Assembly: GCA_039881145.1 (NCBI GenBank)
Contig: JAYKKI010000039.1
Span: forward strand, 20,888,001 to 20,952,000
Reading direction: 5' to 3'
DNA from: Druceiella hillmani
Lineage: Eukaryota; Arthropoda; Insecta; Lepidoptera; Hepialidae
Length of the DNA: 64,000 nt
Shown: piece by piece, positions 24,418-35,535 of the stretch
How the letters are laid out: every line of letters begins with the position of its first letter
Position numbering within the stretch: the first letter of the stretch is position 1
The notes under the pieces: model-generated
Databases searched by the model: none
What the model was told of the DNA's origin: nothing
The model's input: only the letters and a program-made list of their open reading frames with translations
Program-made: the position numbers and the translations under genes

Positions 24418-25748
24418 AATTTGAAGCATTGATCGATTGGTGCCGAATGCTACAACACGTACGTTTCGCCCGAACGTGCGGCGTGCACTAAAATGAAGTT
24501 AGCCACAAATCCGGCAGCTATCAAGGAACTCGACTTCACAGGATTTACCTGCATAAAAATATTTACGAAAATGTGTTTTGTCGGTCTCACAGACCAACGC
24601 GCGAGTATAGGAAGGTTAAGATCGGATACGCTAATTGAGCTGCCATTTTAAAAGAAATATAAATGGCAATAATGGAGCCGTATGTACATAGAGGATACTT
24701 ATAGATATCAATGATTATACCAGCTTTGGCAATTCTACAAAGAAAAGATTCACAATAGTTAATTCTTTACTAAGTTTTGTTATTACCTATACGGAATGTA
24801 GCCTTGAACGTTACATAAAACAATTGTAAAAATCTGTTTTCATACAAAATCGTAATTGATAATTATACATCGGTTTTGGAACATACGATAAATTAAAGGT
24901 ATACTGAATTTTTATTTTATTTTGGCCACAATTCTTTTGTTTTACCAATAAAATATTGTAACCTACCTAACCTATTGTACCCTAAAAATATTGTAAAACA
25001 TAAATTTTTTTCTCTTAAACATGTGTTTAGTAATATTATAATAGAACATTCTACCTGACATGATATATTTACTACTACAATGACATGATATATTTTATAA
25101 TTAGTTTAATTAAAAATAAATGCAGTGATTATTCTATAATTAGCATAACAAATAACAGCTGAATGTATTTGGGAAAAACAAAGTTCCAGCTACAAATTTG
25201 GTAATTCATCTGACAAATCATGAACAGTGTAAGCCATTTTTTCCACTATTATTATTTCACAAACCACGAAAATAGCCAAAAAGTTAAGTAAAGAGCCTAA
25301 AGAGCCTTACAACCTCTTTACTATACTATTAAATTAAAATAATATTCAAATTAATTTAACGGTAATCATTTTAAAAAAATTGAGGCTTAATTATTAAGCT
25401 ATAAGTATTTTTTCATGTTGTTATTATACCTGGTAATATTTAATTGTGTAATACTTCATTCATAAAAATTGTATTAACCGAATGTTTTGTATGCACGTCT
25501 TATTTTTTGAACAGATTGCGATCCCCTTTAATAATAAACCGACCCCCAGGCTGAGTAAGAACGGTGTAAACTATAGGTGTTTGAGCATATTATATTAGTT
25601 TATTACCTGTGTTTATAAACAACAATCAAACGCCACATTTTTAATGTATTGTGTCATTTTTAAATTTACATTATTATTCAATGCAATTCGATTTTATGGA
25701 GTTTAGTGTTTGTTTTTGATAATTTACATTGTTTTGATAACTGTTATA
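24418..25748. other. Outside the inverted duplication; no gene recognised
   Basis: 24420-24620 is richer in CpG and GC than its surroundings (for example CGTACGTTTCGCCCGAACGT), suggesting a younger inserted sequence, but no terminus or coding motif was identified. The rest is AT-rich and featureless. Confidence 0.4.
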
Positions 25749-26261
25749 ATGTCTACTGTGTGCTATACCAATTCGGAATATTATGACATGCTGATGTGTT
25801 TAGGTGCATGCGATTACAATGGTCGCCAGGCGAGTATAAGGTATTTGGTTATTTATACAAATCACGCCAGAAAGCCAAATTAACGGACCATCGCAAGATT
25901 GACTAGACGGGTTCATAGTACTGAGCAGGTAACACCCTCATTTTATAGAGGATGCTCACGCTCAATTGGGAGAAGATGTCACGTGGCTGAAGATACTATC
26001 TTCAATGCATTAACCAAAGATCCTACTGGTAGCACAGATTCAACAGCCATGTCTCTTAGCTTATTGAAAACGCTTATCGGAGATACGCTCAAAGAAGATG
26101 GAGAACATCCGTTTCACTATCGTGCTGAACAACAATTGCCCGAAGACAATTTCACCCATCGTCGTACTTTTTGTCAGTGGCTCATTCGTACAAATGATGA
26201 TTCACTATCATTTGTTCAACGTATTTCATATTTGTCGACAGAGGATAGAGTTTCAAGCTAA
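25749..26261 (+). mobile_element. Mariner-superfamily transposase N-terminal fragment (DUF4817-like)
   Basis: One frame from ATG at 25749 to TAA at 26259-26261 with a single in-frame stop before 25899. It shows the family's start (Y-T-N-S-E-Y-Y-D-M-L-M), then a helix-turn-helix-like stretch, and near 26112 the motif H-P-F-H-Y-R-A-E-Q-Q-L followed by F-C-Q-W-L, which matches the H-Y-x-x-V-Q-x-L ... F-C-x-W of this transposase group. The DDE catalytic domain is missing: the frame ends where the first catalytic Asp would be expected. A dead, 3'-truncated copy. Confidence 0.6.
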
Positions 26262-26289
26262 ATTTTACTATAATTTATATCCATTACTA

Positions 26290-26874
26290 AGCACATTTCA
26301 AACACTTTTGTCGGCCATCTTGTAACTTGATACTTTCGTCAGTTCAACTAAATCGGAGCTAATTACAATTTTCAACATATTTTATTTTATATTACTATAT
26401 TTATTTTCTATTCATAAAAGAGATATATGTTTTTATTTTTATGTTGTGAATTAGATAAATATGTTGTTAATTAATAATATAATAAGTGAGTAATGATTCA
26501 ATATTTTTTTAGAAAAATGAAACAAAAAATGGAATAATTGTTAAAGATGCACTGGGAAAATAAATATTTAATATCAATAAGAAAAGATGAAAAAGTATTA
26601 TTAACAAGAGTTGATTAATTTTTTTTTAACACAGTTAAAGAAAGCAACAACCATTAATACTATAGACAATGGTTTCAAATGTATTCATGATGAAGCCGAT
26701 ACACAAGTCGCTTGTCACCTATACAAAATTTACTTGGAATATAATGTGCTAATCCTAGCATCAAACACCGCTACCCTGTTTCATATTATTGTAAAATTTG
26801 CAAGTACTGCAAATAAAAATGTAGATGGCATAAGATTCCTTTCACTATTTGAGACAGTGTTTCCCAACCGGTAG
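26290..26874 (+). mobile_element. Transposon-related relic with an E-A-D-T motif
   Basis: 26611-26874 encodes a short peptide with G-F-K-C-I-H-D-E-A-D-T-Q-V followed by V-L-I-L-A-S-N-T-A. This resembles the E-E-A-D-T-R ... V-x-T-x-D-T-D-V stretch seen in many uncharacterised repetitive insect proteins. 26290-26720 is the single-copy counterpart of the relic and tandem array at 8200-9300. No complete ORF. Confidence 0.45.
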
Positions 26875-27218
26875 CCTGTAGACCACTAGAGGTCTGTGAG
26901 AACTAAATTAGTTAAATTTGCTGCTGAAATGCCGCTTTAATTTATATTTTAATGTAAGTAGGAGACATGTGGGGGCGGGAGGCCAGGGAAGGGTGCAGTG
27001 GTCATGGCATCATATAACTAGAAGCAAAAGGAAGTTTCAGGATATAATCTGAGGTTAAGGCTGTCATCTGACATACACAGTGCAAATCTTATGGCACAGT
27101 TTAAGTACATATTTGGTTTTGCTGTGATTCCTTTTTAATAAAGGGATTTGACATTCAAAGAGTCCTTCAAATTAGTTTTAGTTTGAAATAAGATAGTTTC
27201 AGAAATGAATTTTGATTA
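26853..27218. mobile_element. Possible hAT-type terminus and adjacent GC-richer relic
   Basis: CAGTGTTTCCCAACCGGTAG at 26853 resembles the terminal repeat of hAT-family elements (CAGTGNTTCCCAACC), and the following sequence (ACCACTAGAGGTCTGTGAG) fits such an element's subterminal region. No matching opposite end was found, and the Tc1/mariner element starts immediately to the right. Confidence 0.35.
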
Positions 27219-27220
27219 TA

Positions 27221-28395
27221 TACAGGTTGTCCAGTGGCAGATTTCAAAGTTTGAACAAACATAGTTTCTGAAGGCGCGGGAGGCGTCGTTAGAAGCGCAA
27301 GTGGTGCGGATGTTTTAGTAGCCATGGAACAGTGGAGTGGAGAGCACTGCGCTTTTGCCGTCGAGGCGTACATTTTGAGTGGATTTTCACTGTCTGTAGC
27401 ACGCCGTCGATTTAATAATCGATACAGTATTCGTCGATTACGTGATGGACCATCGATCAACCTCATTCAGTCATGGGTAGCAAGGTTCAAAGCTACAGGA
27501 TCAACATTAAATAGGCCCAGGCCAGGACCTACACCATTGGTAGCCACGGATGAAAATGTCGAGCATGTTATGGTTTCTGTCGTTGAAAATCCCCGTTTAT
27601 CACTGCATACACGTTCATCGATATTGGGAATTCTGAAATCAATTATAAAAGTAATAATACAGAAAAAGCTCAAGTTCCATCCATATAAAATTCAAACTGT
27701 TCAAGATTTACACGATTCTGACTTTGAATTAAGAAAAACTTACACGGAGGTGATGTTGTTGAGATTTCGTACTGCTACCCGGATGGGCAACATATTCTTT
27801 AGTGACGAAGCTCACTTCCACATTGGATGTCCACAACCCAAGACAAATGCATCAAGAGCCTTTATATAAGTCTGAAGTAACAGTCTGGTGTGCCATGGCT
27901 GCATCTGCAATCATAGGGTCTTATTTCTTTGAAAATCAACGTGGCCAAACTGTAACTGTGAATTCGGAGCTCACACTGCTAATGTGTCCATGAATGCAGT
28001 GCGGCAGTTATTTCCAGAAAAAAACATATCCCGAAATGGTGGCTGGTACTGTACCGTGGCCACCTAGGTCACCCGATTTAAGCCCATGTGACTTTTTCTT
28101 ATGGGGATACTTAAAATCCGTTGTTTACAAAACAAATCCGAGCACTGTGACACAACTTAAAGAAAATATTCAAGCCGAAGTCAGTAGGATACCCCAGTGG
28201 CTCTGCAAACGCGTTTTTGAAAACATGCATGCTAGACTCGAAGAGTATGTCAGACTCGATGGCCGCCATTTGGAAAACGTGGTTTTTAAAAAATGAAATC
28301 CCCATTTGTTGTTATAAAGTTAAAATAAACCTACTTTGTATTAGAGGTGTAGTTTTTTTTTTACAATTTTTCAAACATTGAAATCTGCCACTGTA
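27221..28395 (+). mobile_element. Tc1/mariner-superfamily transposon, internally deleted
   Basis: Terminal inverted repeats: CAGTGGCAGATTTCAAAGTT near 27232 against the reverse complement of the right end at about 28366-28393, with TA at the outer edges (27221-27222 and 28394-28395). The left end has about 8 extra bases, so the right end is probably clipped. The transposase starts at 27324 (M-E-Q-W-S-G-E-H) with the helix-turn-helix region, then F-H-P-Y-K-I-Q, the first catalytic Asp in F-S-D-E-A-H-F-H (about 27805), a frameshift, T-V-W-C-A-M, and the third acidic motif R-S-P-D-L-S-P-C-D-F-F-L-W-G (about 28065). The stretch expected to hold the second catalytic Asp (Q-Q-D-G-A-T-A) is deleted: T-V-N-S-E at about 27967 joins directly to H-T-A-N-V-S. 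The element ends with G-R-H-L-E-N-V-V-F-K-K and TGA at 28294-28296. Not autonomous. Confidence 0.85.
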
Positions 28396-28701
28396 TTTGT
28401 TTTAATATCAGAGAAAGGTGTCAAAAGAAAAAAAATATGACAAGAAACTTTGAAGAACCAGTATATTAAATTCAGTAAATTTCCATCAAAAGTAAAGGAG
28501 TAATATAACAAATGTGTTATACATGCCACCATTCTCTGAAGAAACAATCCATCTTAATTTATGAGATATCGAAATAGATAGAGCAATCATTAAACTACAC
28601 ATGATAGGAGAAACACTCTATATGATAGCTATCGAAGCGAAAAAGGAATTCCAAAGAATACCTTCATGAAATGACTCGGTAAAAGTTTGAATTAAAATTA
28701 T
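28396..28701. other. Unclassified sequence between transposon and GR pseudogene
   Basis: Contains protein-like pieces on the plus strand (for example A-I-I-K-L-H-M-I-G-E near 28590) interrupted by stops, suggesting another transposon relic. It replaces the first part of GR exon 1 expected here. Confidence 0.3.
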
Positions 28702-29970
28702 ATGTACTGTGTATTATATCTTTATTATACACAGTATATATATCTTTATTTTTATTCTGGTCTTCATAAGGACATAATAATCAATGTGTATTTTTTCCAA
28801 AATCTTATTAACATTATGCATTTTAACTGCGAAATGTTTTTATTTTGTACACTCAGTTATAACATAAAAAAACGCATAGAGCTTGTTAATTCATTTTTTA
28901 ACCGCATTAAATTTTTTGATCACACTTCACAATATGATTTGAATTATCAATTTTCTATTTCACCTCTTAAAAAGAAAACAATTTTCAAGTTGTCAGATTT
29001 CTTTGTAAATTGATGGATTTATGCCAGGTTCTGAATAAAACCTTTAAGTTTCAAGTAAGACATTGGATACTTTTGAAAGCATTTTTATTGTTTTTATATT
29101 TATTTATTATATGTAATTAAACATTTGTATTCTTTTCAGATATTTATACATTTGTTGATAGTTTTTACTAAAACAATGATATGTATACAACAAATCCTCG
29201 AGTGCATAAAATATAAAGTAAGTGAAAATGTTTTAAAAATTATACAAATAATTCAGGAAGGCCATTTAACTTTATTTCTAGGAATAGTTTAAGATTACAA
29301 TGTTAAAGAAATACGGTGTGATTCTAGGTTTATGGGGGTTTAGAAATGTATGAAATATTGTGGTCATTACACTTCTTGGTGGTGTTGATTGCTGTATGCG
29401 CTGTAGGCGAGAAGCTGTACTTGCAGGTGGAAAAAACTAAATCACATTTTGTGGAAATCATGACTGACAAAAGATATCGTAAGTTCTTAAGACAATTATC
29501 ATGTATTTAAATAATAACATAAATAATTTGGTTTTATAATAATGTGCTTATAATAAAAATATAATATAATTATTAAATGCATCTGAACACACATTTGGTC
29601 AAATTAATCCACCATCAATTATCTGATTTTTTCTCAAAATTTTACATTGTCTGCTAATTAAGTAAACAGTTAATCGATAACAATGTTCGAAAATAAAGTA
29701 ATTTATAGTAATTTAAAATAAGTTAATCTTTAATGCAAAAATTTATTTGTAATTAAATAACCACAAGCACGTATTTATAAATATTTCATAATTTTCACAG
29801 CTGCTGAAACCAGAAGGCAGCTAGAGTTAGCACGGGATCTCCTGCAGTGGAGCAAGATGGGTCAATTGATTGTGTTCCACATGTATGATATACGCATATC
29901 ACTGTTACTCAGTTTTCTAGGACTTACGACATGCATTATTGTTACTATTGAGTTTATAAATTTTGCATAA
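28702..29970 (+). pseudogene. Gustatory receptor pseudogene, 5'-truncated with frameshift
   Basis: Exon 1 survives only from about the fourth helix onward (C-E-M-F-L-F-C, I-K-K-R-I-E-L-V-N-S-F-F, matching residues 180-200 of the complete GR). It is frameshifted by one base near 29010: after L-S-D-F-F-V-N the frame hits TGA, while the next frame gives L-M-D-L-C-Q-V-L-N-K-T-F-K-F-Q to the donor at 29054. Exons 2 (29140-29217), 3 (29328-29478) and 4 (29801-29970) are open with good splice sites and phases 0, 0, 1. Exon 3 contains V-E-K-T-K-S-H-F-V-E-I-M, close to the complete gene's E-T-T-K-S-H-L-M-S-M, so the two are near relatives. Exon 4 ends with L-L-L-S-F-L-G and I-I-V-T-I-E-F, where E replaces the signature Q. 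The lost N-terminus and frameshift make it non-functional. Confidence 0.8.
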
Positions 29971-32692
29971 ACTTTTATTAAGTAACTTAGAACCTGGCTA
30001 ATAGTTTTAATATAATATGTAAATTCTTGCATCGACTTTACGATTCATATGTTTATAATATATACTGTTTATAATATTATTGTATAGTTAAAAGATCAAA
30101 ACATCTTTTCATTGTAAATGACTTATGTTTGTTTTATTTAATTTATTAGGGATTGATTATGAAATTCCCAAAATGGAGTATTGAATATTTATCTACTTTT
30201 AACCATCATATTTTCTTTGAACATTATTTTCATAACACTGTATTTAATCGGTAATATAAAAAGTTATTTTTTTTTTTGTTTGGTTGTCCGATATTTTGAA
30301 TTAAAGAATACTGTTAATTTTTAAAACCAGCTGTCGTTATTACATAAACTTGTGAACATTTTCTTAAAAAAGAACCTGTAGAAAGTCCACCTGCATTTTA
30401 GGGGAACCTAAACAGATTTCCATTTGCATTTTCCACTAATTCTTTTGGTACACCTCTTATGCAAATTAGAAGGAAATGCAAAGGGAAATATGTTTATGGT
30501 TGAGTATTCATCTAAACGATGAAAGTCAATGAAGAACAAATACAGCATCTCTTATTTATTATGATAAACTGCTTCTATGCTATTAATTTATGAAATAAAT
30601 CCATCATTTTAATTTTTTTCTAGTAGCTTATTTATTTTTATGGTACAGCTATACTATGAAGAAATAATATTAAAATTTTTAAAAATCAGGATCAATATTT
30701 TATCAAAATTATGTACTAGTACCATTTGCATGTCAATATTTTGTTAAGATTGCAAAAATTTTCTAAATTTTTTTAGCATTCAATAAAACATTCACCTTAT
30801 TAAACATCTAAACGTATAATTTAATACCATCTCCTCTACAGATATGACACACACCAGATACTGAGTTTCTCCTGCTATACACTAGAATGTTACTACAGTA
30901 ACTTTATACTATACTTATGAAATAATAGAGGCAAAACTAATTTTAGTCTTCAGAATTTATATTAATTAGATTATTTGCAGCTTATTGCTTACTAACCACT
31001 TTCCCAAATATGAGATGTGGCACTCTATTGGAGAATATGTTGTTCGATTTTGTTATCGATGTTCTCTTGTGTTTAAAATTCATGATTGTGGAATTAGCAT
31101 TGTTTCTGTATCATTCAATAGTTATACAGCATGTATTTCAATGACAAAGCTTCTTGGGTGTAACTTGGATATAAAAAGCCTTAAAATAAATATTGCACAT
31201 TTGGTGCTGCAAAATTAAATTATTTTTTCCTTATATCCTTGCCTCTACTATAGTGCAAACTAATGTTATCATACATAACATTAGTTTGCACTGTTTTAGA
31301 AGTGGAAGAAGTTTTCATTGATAATCCAGGTAGGCTGGATTATTAATTGGTTTTACATTGCAAATTTACATAAACTTCAAGAGAATGAGTTATTTCATTA
31401 TAATTTATTGACTGAAAGGAGGAAAACAGATCTCAGGTGACCGAAGTTTGGTCTTGTAAATTGTTTGTCATCATAAAGCAAGAATTAAAAGTTTCGAAGG
31501 ATTACAAAATACATTTAGAGAAATTAAACTTATAAATTTATAAGTTGAATAAGACATGAAAAACCCATGCCAATGACCTGAAAACCATCTTATACTATAA
31601 TATAATTGAATATAGCCTCAAGTATTACCAGGTGGTCCTAATTAATTTCATGAAGGCTTGATAAATATAATTTGGCAATTCAATAACACTTCTACTAACT
31701 ATTGATAGCTATTTTCTTTGAAATTTAAAGATAACTTTACCATTTCCTTCCCCAACAATCTACTGACAGGAAAAATTTAATAAAATATAAATTTTATTTT
31801 AGGATGTTGTAATTTATCAATCTTATCAATATAAAAGTAAAAGTTGATTGTACAGACAGACTTTACAATTTTGTTAAATTAGTTAGACAAGGTGGCGATA
31901 AACATGAATGCATAAATGCTTTGTAGCATCTTGTATATGCAAAGGAGAGAAGTGGAAGCAACAGATGCCAAGTGGACCGTAGTTTCGGAGACTCGAGCCC
32001 AAATTAAATTATTCTAAAAATGTTTAAACCAATTTAGAATTATTCTTTAAATTATTCTAAACAAAGTTATGTTATATATATTAGGTTTCATTATTAAATT
32101 TATTAAGACAAAGTGAAGGTTACTTCTTCAAAACTCCCTTACTTCTTCTGCTCTTCTTTATAGATGGCTACCTTTCTATATGTTTTTAAGCTAACTTTTT
32201 CCAAAAAACAGATAGACTGACAGAAATTACAATTTTATTATATTACTTAGATAATTAAATTAAAATAGTTTAGTAAAACTTTATTGAAAGTAATAAAGAA
32301 GTGCATATTCATAAAAGAAACACAGAGTTTTAGGATTAAGTAAGTAGTTATTAGAAATATATAAAATTTACAAATCATGGAAAAAAAATTGAATTTCGAT
32401 TGCTGTAAAGTGTATAATTTCATATTAATTTTTTCTGGAAAATATATTTTTCAACTCTGCATTACAATTGTTGTTTCATAATGTAGCTACAGAAGTGACC
32501 TTTCTTTCGGATTCACTTTAGTATCCATTAACACCACTAGATATATACCCACTGTTTATGGATGTTTTAGGTATACAGTTGGTTCACAGGTAATTGAAAA
32601 AAGCAATCTCTTACAATACTTAATTTCTTGTTAACTTAATTACATGTATATTTTAATCACAAAAATTATTTCGACATGAAATCCAATAAATG
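29971..32692. other. Intergenic, nothing recognised apart from a hairpin
   Basis: AT-rich. A 77-codon ORF at 30985-31218 shows no recognisable domain. 32493-32589 is a 32-codon open stretch ending CAG|GTAATT; it could be a decayed exon but matches no GR exon. Confidence 0.4.
31252..31292. repeat. Perfect 18-bp-arm hairpin
   Basis: 31252-31269 is the exact reverse complement of 31275-31292 with a 5-nt loop. Confidence 0.9.
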
Positions 32693-32828
32693 CCTGTGTA
32701 CTTGGTTGTAACTGGCATTCCATTAGTCTCCTGTGTATTTATTTTTTGTTTTATTTGTCAAAAAGTTAAACAATGCCTTCTTGAAGCACGAACTTTGGCT
32801 TTAAAATTAGCACTCTTCAAAAAATTAC
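32693..32828 (+). pseudogene. Possible isolated GR exon 3
   Basis: An open stretch encodes a hydrophobic helix (V-S-C-V-F-I-F-C-F-I-C) followed by a charged loop (Q-K-V-K-Q-C-L-L-E-A-R-T-L) and ends TTAC|GTAAGT in phase 1, exactly as exon 3 of the complete GR. No acceptor AG lies at the expected place and no neighbouring exons 1, 2 or 4 were found, so it is probably an orphan relic. Confidence 0.4.
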
Positions 32829-33518
32829 GTAAGTAACAATGACTATAAATAGTACGTAAATAGTGTAATTGGACCTATTGCCACGGATTACATTCTCTCT
32901 CTCATAGACAATAACGATCATATGAGAAGGGGCCACATTTGCATGTAAAAAGTGTGATGCAGGTGTTTCAACACTCACACTAAATCAGAAACTTCTTGAG
33001 AAGTAATAAAATGATTAATTAAAGTTACATGGTAAACATTTAACCTTAACTAACTGTTCATTGAAGTTGAACCGTGATCATTTTACATTAAGCAATTTAA
33101 AAAATGTGGAGAGGACAGATTGAATATAAAGTTGAACACAGTTGTATTGAGTTACAAAGTTAGAAATTAAGTATAGAATGAATATTAATATTCCCTCAGC
33201 TGGTAAACGATAGAAAGACTATATCTTTCCGTTTTATCACAGTTCTCGAATTGGGTATTATGAATCTACTACATCTAGTATTTTCATAGTAACCAATATA
33301 AATTATTATTGTGCTTTAAAAGCTAATGATCCTTAATATTGACTAAATCTTACTTATCAACATTGGAGATATATCAATGACTATTAGCCAGCCAGTATAT
33401 TTTATATACTAATAGCCATAGCCATCAGATATGTATACATTTTATCGCATATAGCATCTCTTGCAAACCATACTCATTAATAAAACCTTGTTCTTCAACA
33501 CAGGATATGTATACATAA

Positions 33519-34916
33519 CTAGCAAACCTGGCGAACTCCGTTTCACCACCAGATGGCTTCGTTTTTTGTAACATTTCGTTTGGGGATTAGAAGATGAAGA
33601 AAAAATTTTTTTTTTTTATATTTGAAAAGGAAAAATTTTATTTCCTTTCACAACAGTAATGATTGCACCAATGAACCATGCAAATGATATATTTGTCCTT
33701 GTATCTGTAATTGTAAACAATCATTTGTTGAACAATACGGTGTGACTTCTGATCGTGTGATGGTGTAGTGTGTGGTGTATGTGTAGTTGTTATGTGTTGC
33801 AATTGATTGTGTTGGTGTGATTGATTGGTGTGAGTGATTGGTTGTGTGTGTTGTATCTTTTACCTTGCAAGTCGGCATGAAGCCGCCTTCTCGAATGATA
33901 TTAGCTCCAAAGGAAGTCATGCGAAAGCAGTTATTGTATTCAAGGATGCGTTGAAGAAAATGGTTGGAATCAGGATCACTTCCATCGAACAATGGTTTCA
34001 GTGGCTGTGGTGGTGTAAGTAATGGATCCAGTTTGACTTTTCCACTTGCGCAGTACAATCCAGCCGTTTCTCTTTTGAACTTTAACGCATAGCAATTATA
34101 TAGTATATAATTGTCATCATCACTGTAGTTCGCAGTGGGATCATATTGGAATGCCAAGCGATTGTATGATGCCAATGATCTTCGTGTGCTCACGCGTTGT
34201 CTCAATCGGGCATTTTCTCTTATTATATTTTGTCTTTCTTCGCTTAAGTTCTGTGAATACACTTGTTGCTGGCTTGCATGTCTTGTGCGGCAGCCGATGT
34301 TCGCTCGTCGTCCTCTAGGCATTTTGGACTATGGACAGACTGGTGAATTTAACCTCAAATGCACAATCCACATAATTTACACAGTTCAACTTACCACCTT
34401 AAGGACAAATGCCTGCTGTTGAAATTGACTAAAAATTTGCACAATACGCGTGATTGTTTTGATGGTTTCCAATTGAACTATTAGGAAACGAATAACTTTA
34501 ACCTCAATTTCACAATTTCACAGTGAACACAATACCGATTTTAAGTTAGCGTTTGAAAGAATGTGCGCATAATAAATGTCACATGAAATTAACTGAGCAG
34601 AGTACAATGAGTAGCTGTCAAACAATGTATCACGCACCGGCGCCACCTACTTAAAATACTGGCGCCATCTGCTCCACAACCATGCAAAACCATATTGGTT
34701 TGTAGTACATGCTATGTAGCAGAGATGGCGCTGTATGTGAAAAATGATTTTCCCTGTTTTCCTGCTTTTCTGTTGAAATTTTTCCTGAATTTTGTTTGCT
34801 ATAAACCTCACGGAGCCTGAGACCTTTCTAACGAATGCAAAACCGTGGAAATCGGTTTGTGCGTTCTGGAGTTATAGCATCAGGAAGGAAAACCCGACTT
34901 ATTTTTATATTATAGA
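33519..34916 (-). mobile_element. Helitron derivative with both termini
   Basis: The 5' end on the minus strand is TC at 34916 (TCTATAATATAAAAATAAGT, followed by the CGGGTTTTCC block typical of insect Helitrons). The 3' end is CTAG at 33522-33519. Flanking bases are A before the 5' end and T after the 3' end, the expected A|T target. Subterminal repeats with GGCGCCA-type sequence lie near 34640-34735. At 1398 bp it is far below an autonomous Helitron and encodes only the N-terminal part of the Rep/helicase protein (33648-34322). Confidence 0.75.
33648..34322 (-). CDS. Helitron Rep/helicase N-terminal fragment
   Basis: 224 codons. It starts M-P-R-G-R-R-A-N-I-G, followed by an arginine-rich region (E-R-Q-N-I-I-R-E-N-A-R-L), then the family's conserved core: A-F-Q-Y-D-P near residue 58, N-C-Y-A-L-K-F near 74, the cysteine-containing G-L-Y-C-A-S-G-K-V-K-L, D-P-D-S-N-H-F-L-Q-R-I-L, N-N-C-F-R-M-T-S-F-G-A, and I-Q-G-Q-I-Y-H-L-H-G-S-L at the end. 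Rep (rolling-circle nuclease) and helicase domains are absent. Between M-P-T-C-K and I-Q-G-Q-I-Y-H, normally contiguous in the family as I recall it, lie 53 extra Thr/His/Ser-rich codons (33863-33705) bounded by GT and AG, with TTACAG at the 3' end. The block is a phase-0 intron candidate whose length is a multiple of three and which lacks stops. The protein stops shortly after S-L-L-L, where the rest of the element is deleted. Confidence 0.75.
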   Translation of the reverse strand: MPRGRRANIGCRTRHASQQQVYSQNLSEERQNIIRENARLRQRVSTRRSLASYNRLAFQYDPTANYSDDDNYILYNCYALKFKRETAGLYCASGKVKLDPLLTPPQPLKPLFDGSDPDSNHFLQRILEYNNCFRMTSFGANIIREGGFMPTCKVKDTTHTTNHSHQSITPTQSIATHNNYTYTTHYTITRSEVTPYCSTNDCLQLQIQGQIYHLHGSLVQSLLL

Positions 34917-35102
34917 TTACTCATCAACATCTTACATGGATACATACCTATTCATGTATACAGAACTATTCATTCATTATACATATAATTGTATACATGA
35001 TGATTGCTTACAGTCAGTCAGACTGCTTACAGCAGATATTGTTGAGTAAACTGATCTCATTAACATTGGATATATGTATGTCTGTTGGATATAGTCATCC
35101 AG
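34917..35102. other. Intergenic
   Basis: AT-rich flank of the Helitron; no structure recognised. Confidence 0.4.
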
Positions 35103-35163
35103 TGCAAAAGGTTTAGTTAACTAGCAAGATTTATTATCTTGCTAGTTAACTAAACCTTTTGCA
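35103..35163. repeat. Perfect 27-bp-arm hairpin
   Basis: 35103-35129 is the exact reverse complement of 35137-35163 with a 7-nt loop. Confidence 0.95.
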
Positions 35164-35308
35164 TTAACAACACAAAAAGTATACATAACTATTGCATATA
35201 GTGCTATATCTATTGAATATAGTCAGTACATATTATTGACTAAACTTTGCTCATCAAAGTTAGATATTAATACATAACCCTTACATACAATAAGTCTTAC
35301 GTATATTT

Positions 35309-35351
35309 TTGCTTACTTGATAACCATCTTTGCTTACTTGATAACCATCTT
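35309..35351 (+). repeat. Exact 21-bp tandem duplication
   Basis: TGCTTACTTGATAACCATCT plus T occurs twice in a row. Confidence 0.9.
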
Positions 35352-35354
35352 GAG

Positions 35355-35535
35355 TTTTTATTATATCATGCAAATTTTATTAAAGAAGGGTGAAAATTTA
35401 TATAAAACTGAAATTTCATTATATAATATGGAAATTTTATTATAACACGGTAATGTTGTTTTAAGAATGAAATTTATTATATCATTTTTAAATTTTATTA
35501 TAACGCTGGACATAACATTTTTATTATAACGATTT
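35355..35535 (+). repeat. Imperfect AT-rich repeat, period about 25-30 bp
   Basis: Several degenerate units containing AAATTT followed by ATTATAA-like strings (for example GGAAATTTTATTATAACACG and TTAAATTTTATTATAACGCT). Unit boundaries are blurred by divergence. Confidence 0.5.

Noticed and set aside
27994..28305. Separate genes for the ORFs on both strands
   Set aside because: The plus-strand frame is the C-terminal part of the frameshifted Tc1/mariner transposase; the minus-strand one is its shadow.
33834..34422. Plus-strand ORFs over the Helitron
   Set aside because: Antisense shadows of the minus-strand Rep fragment.
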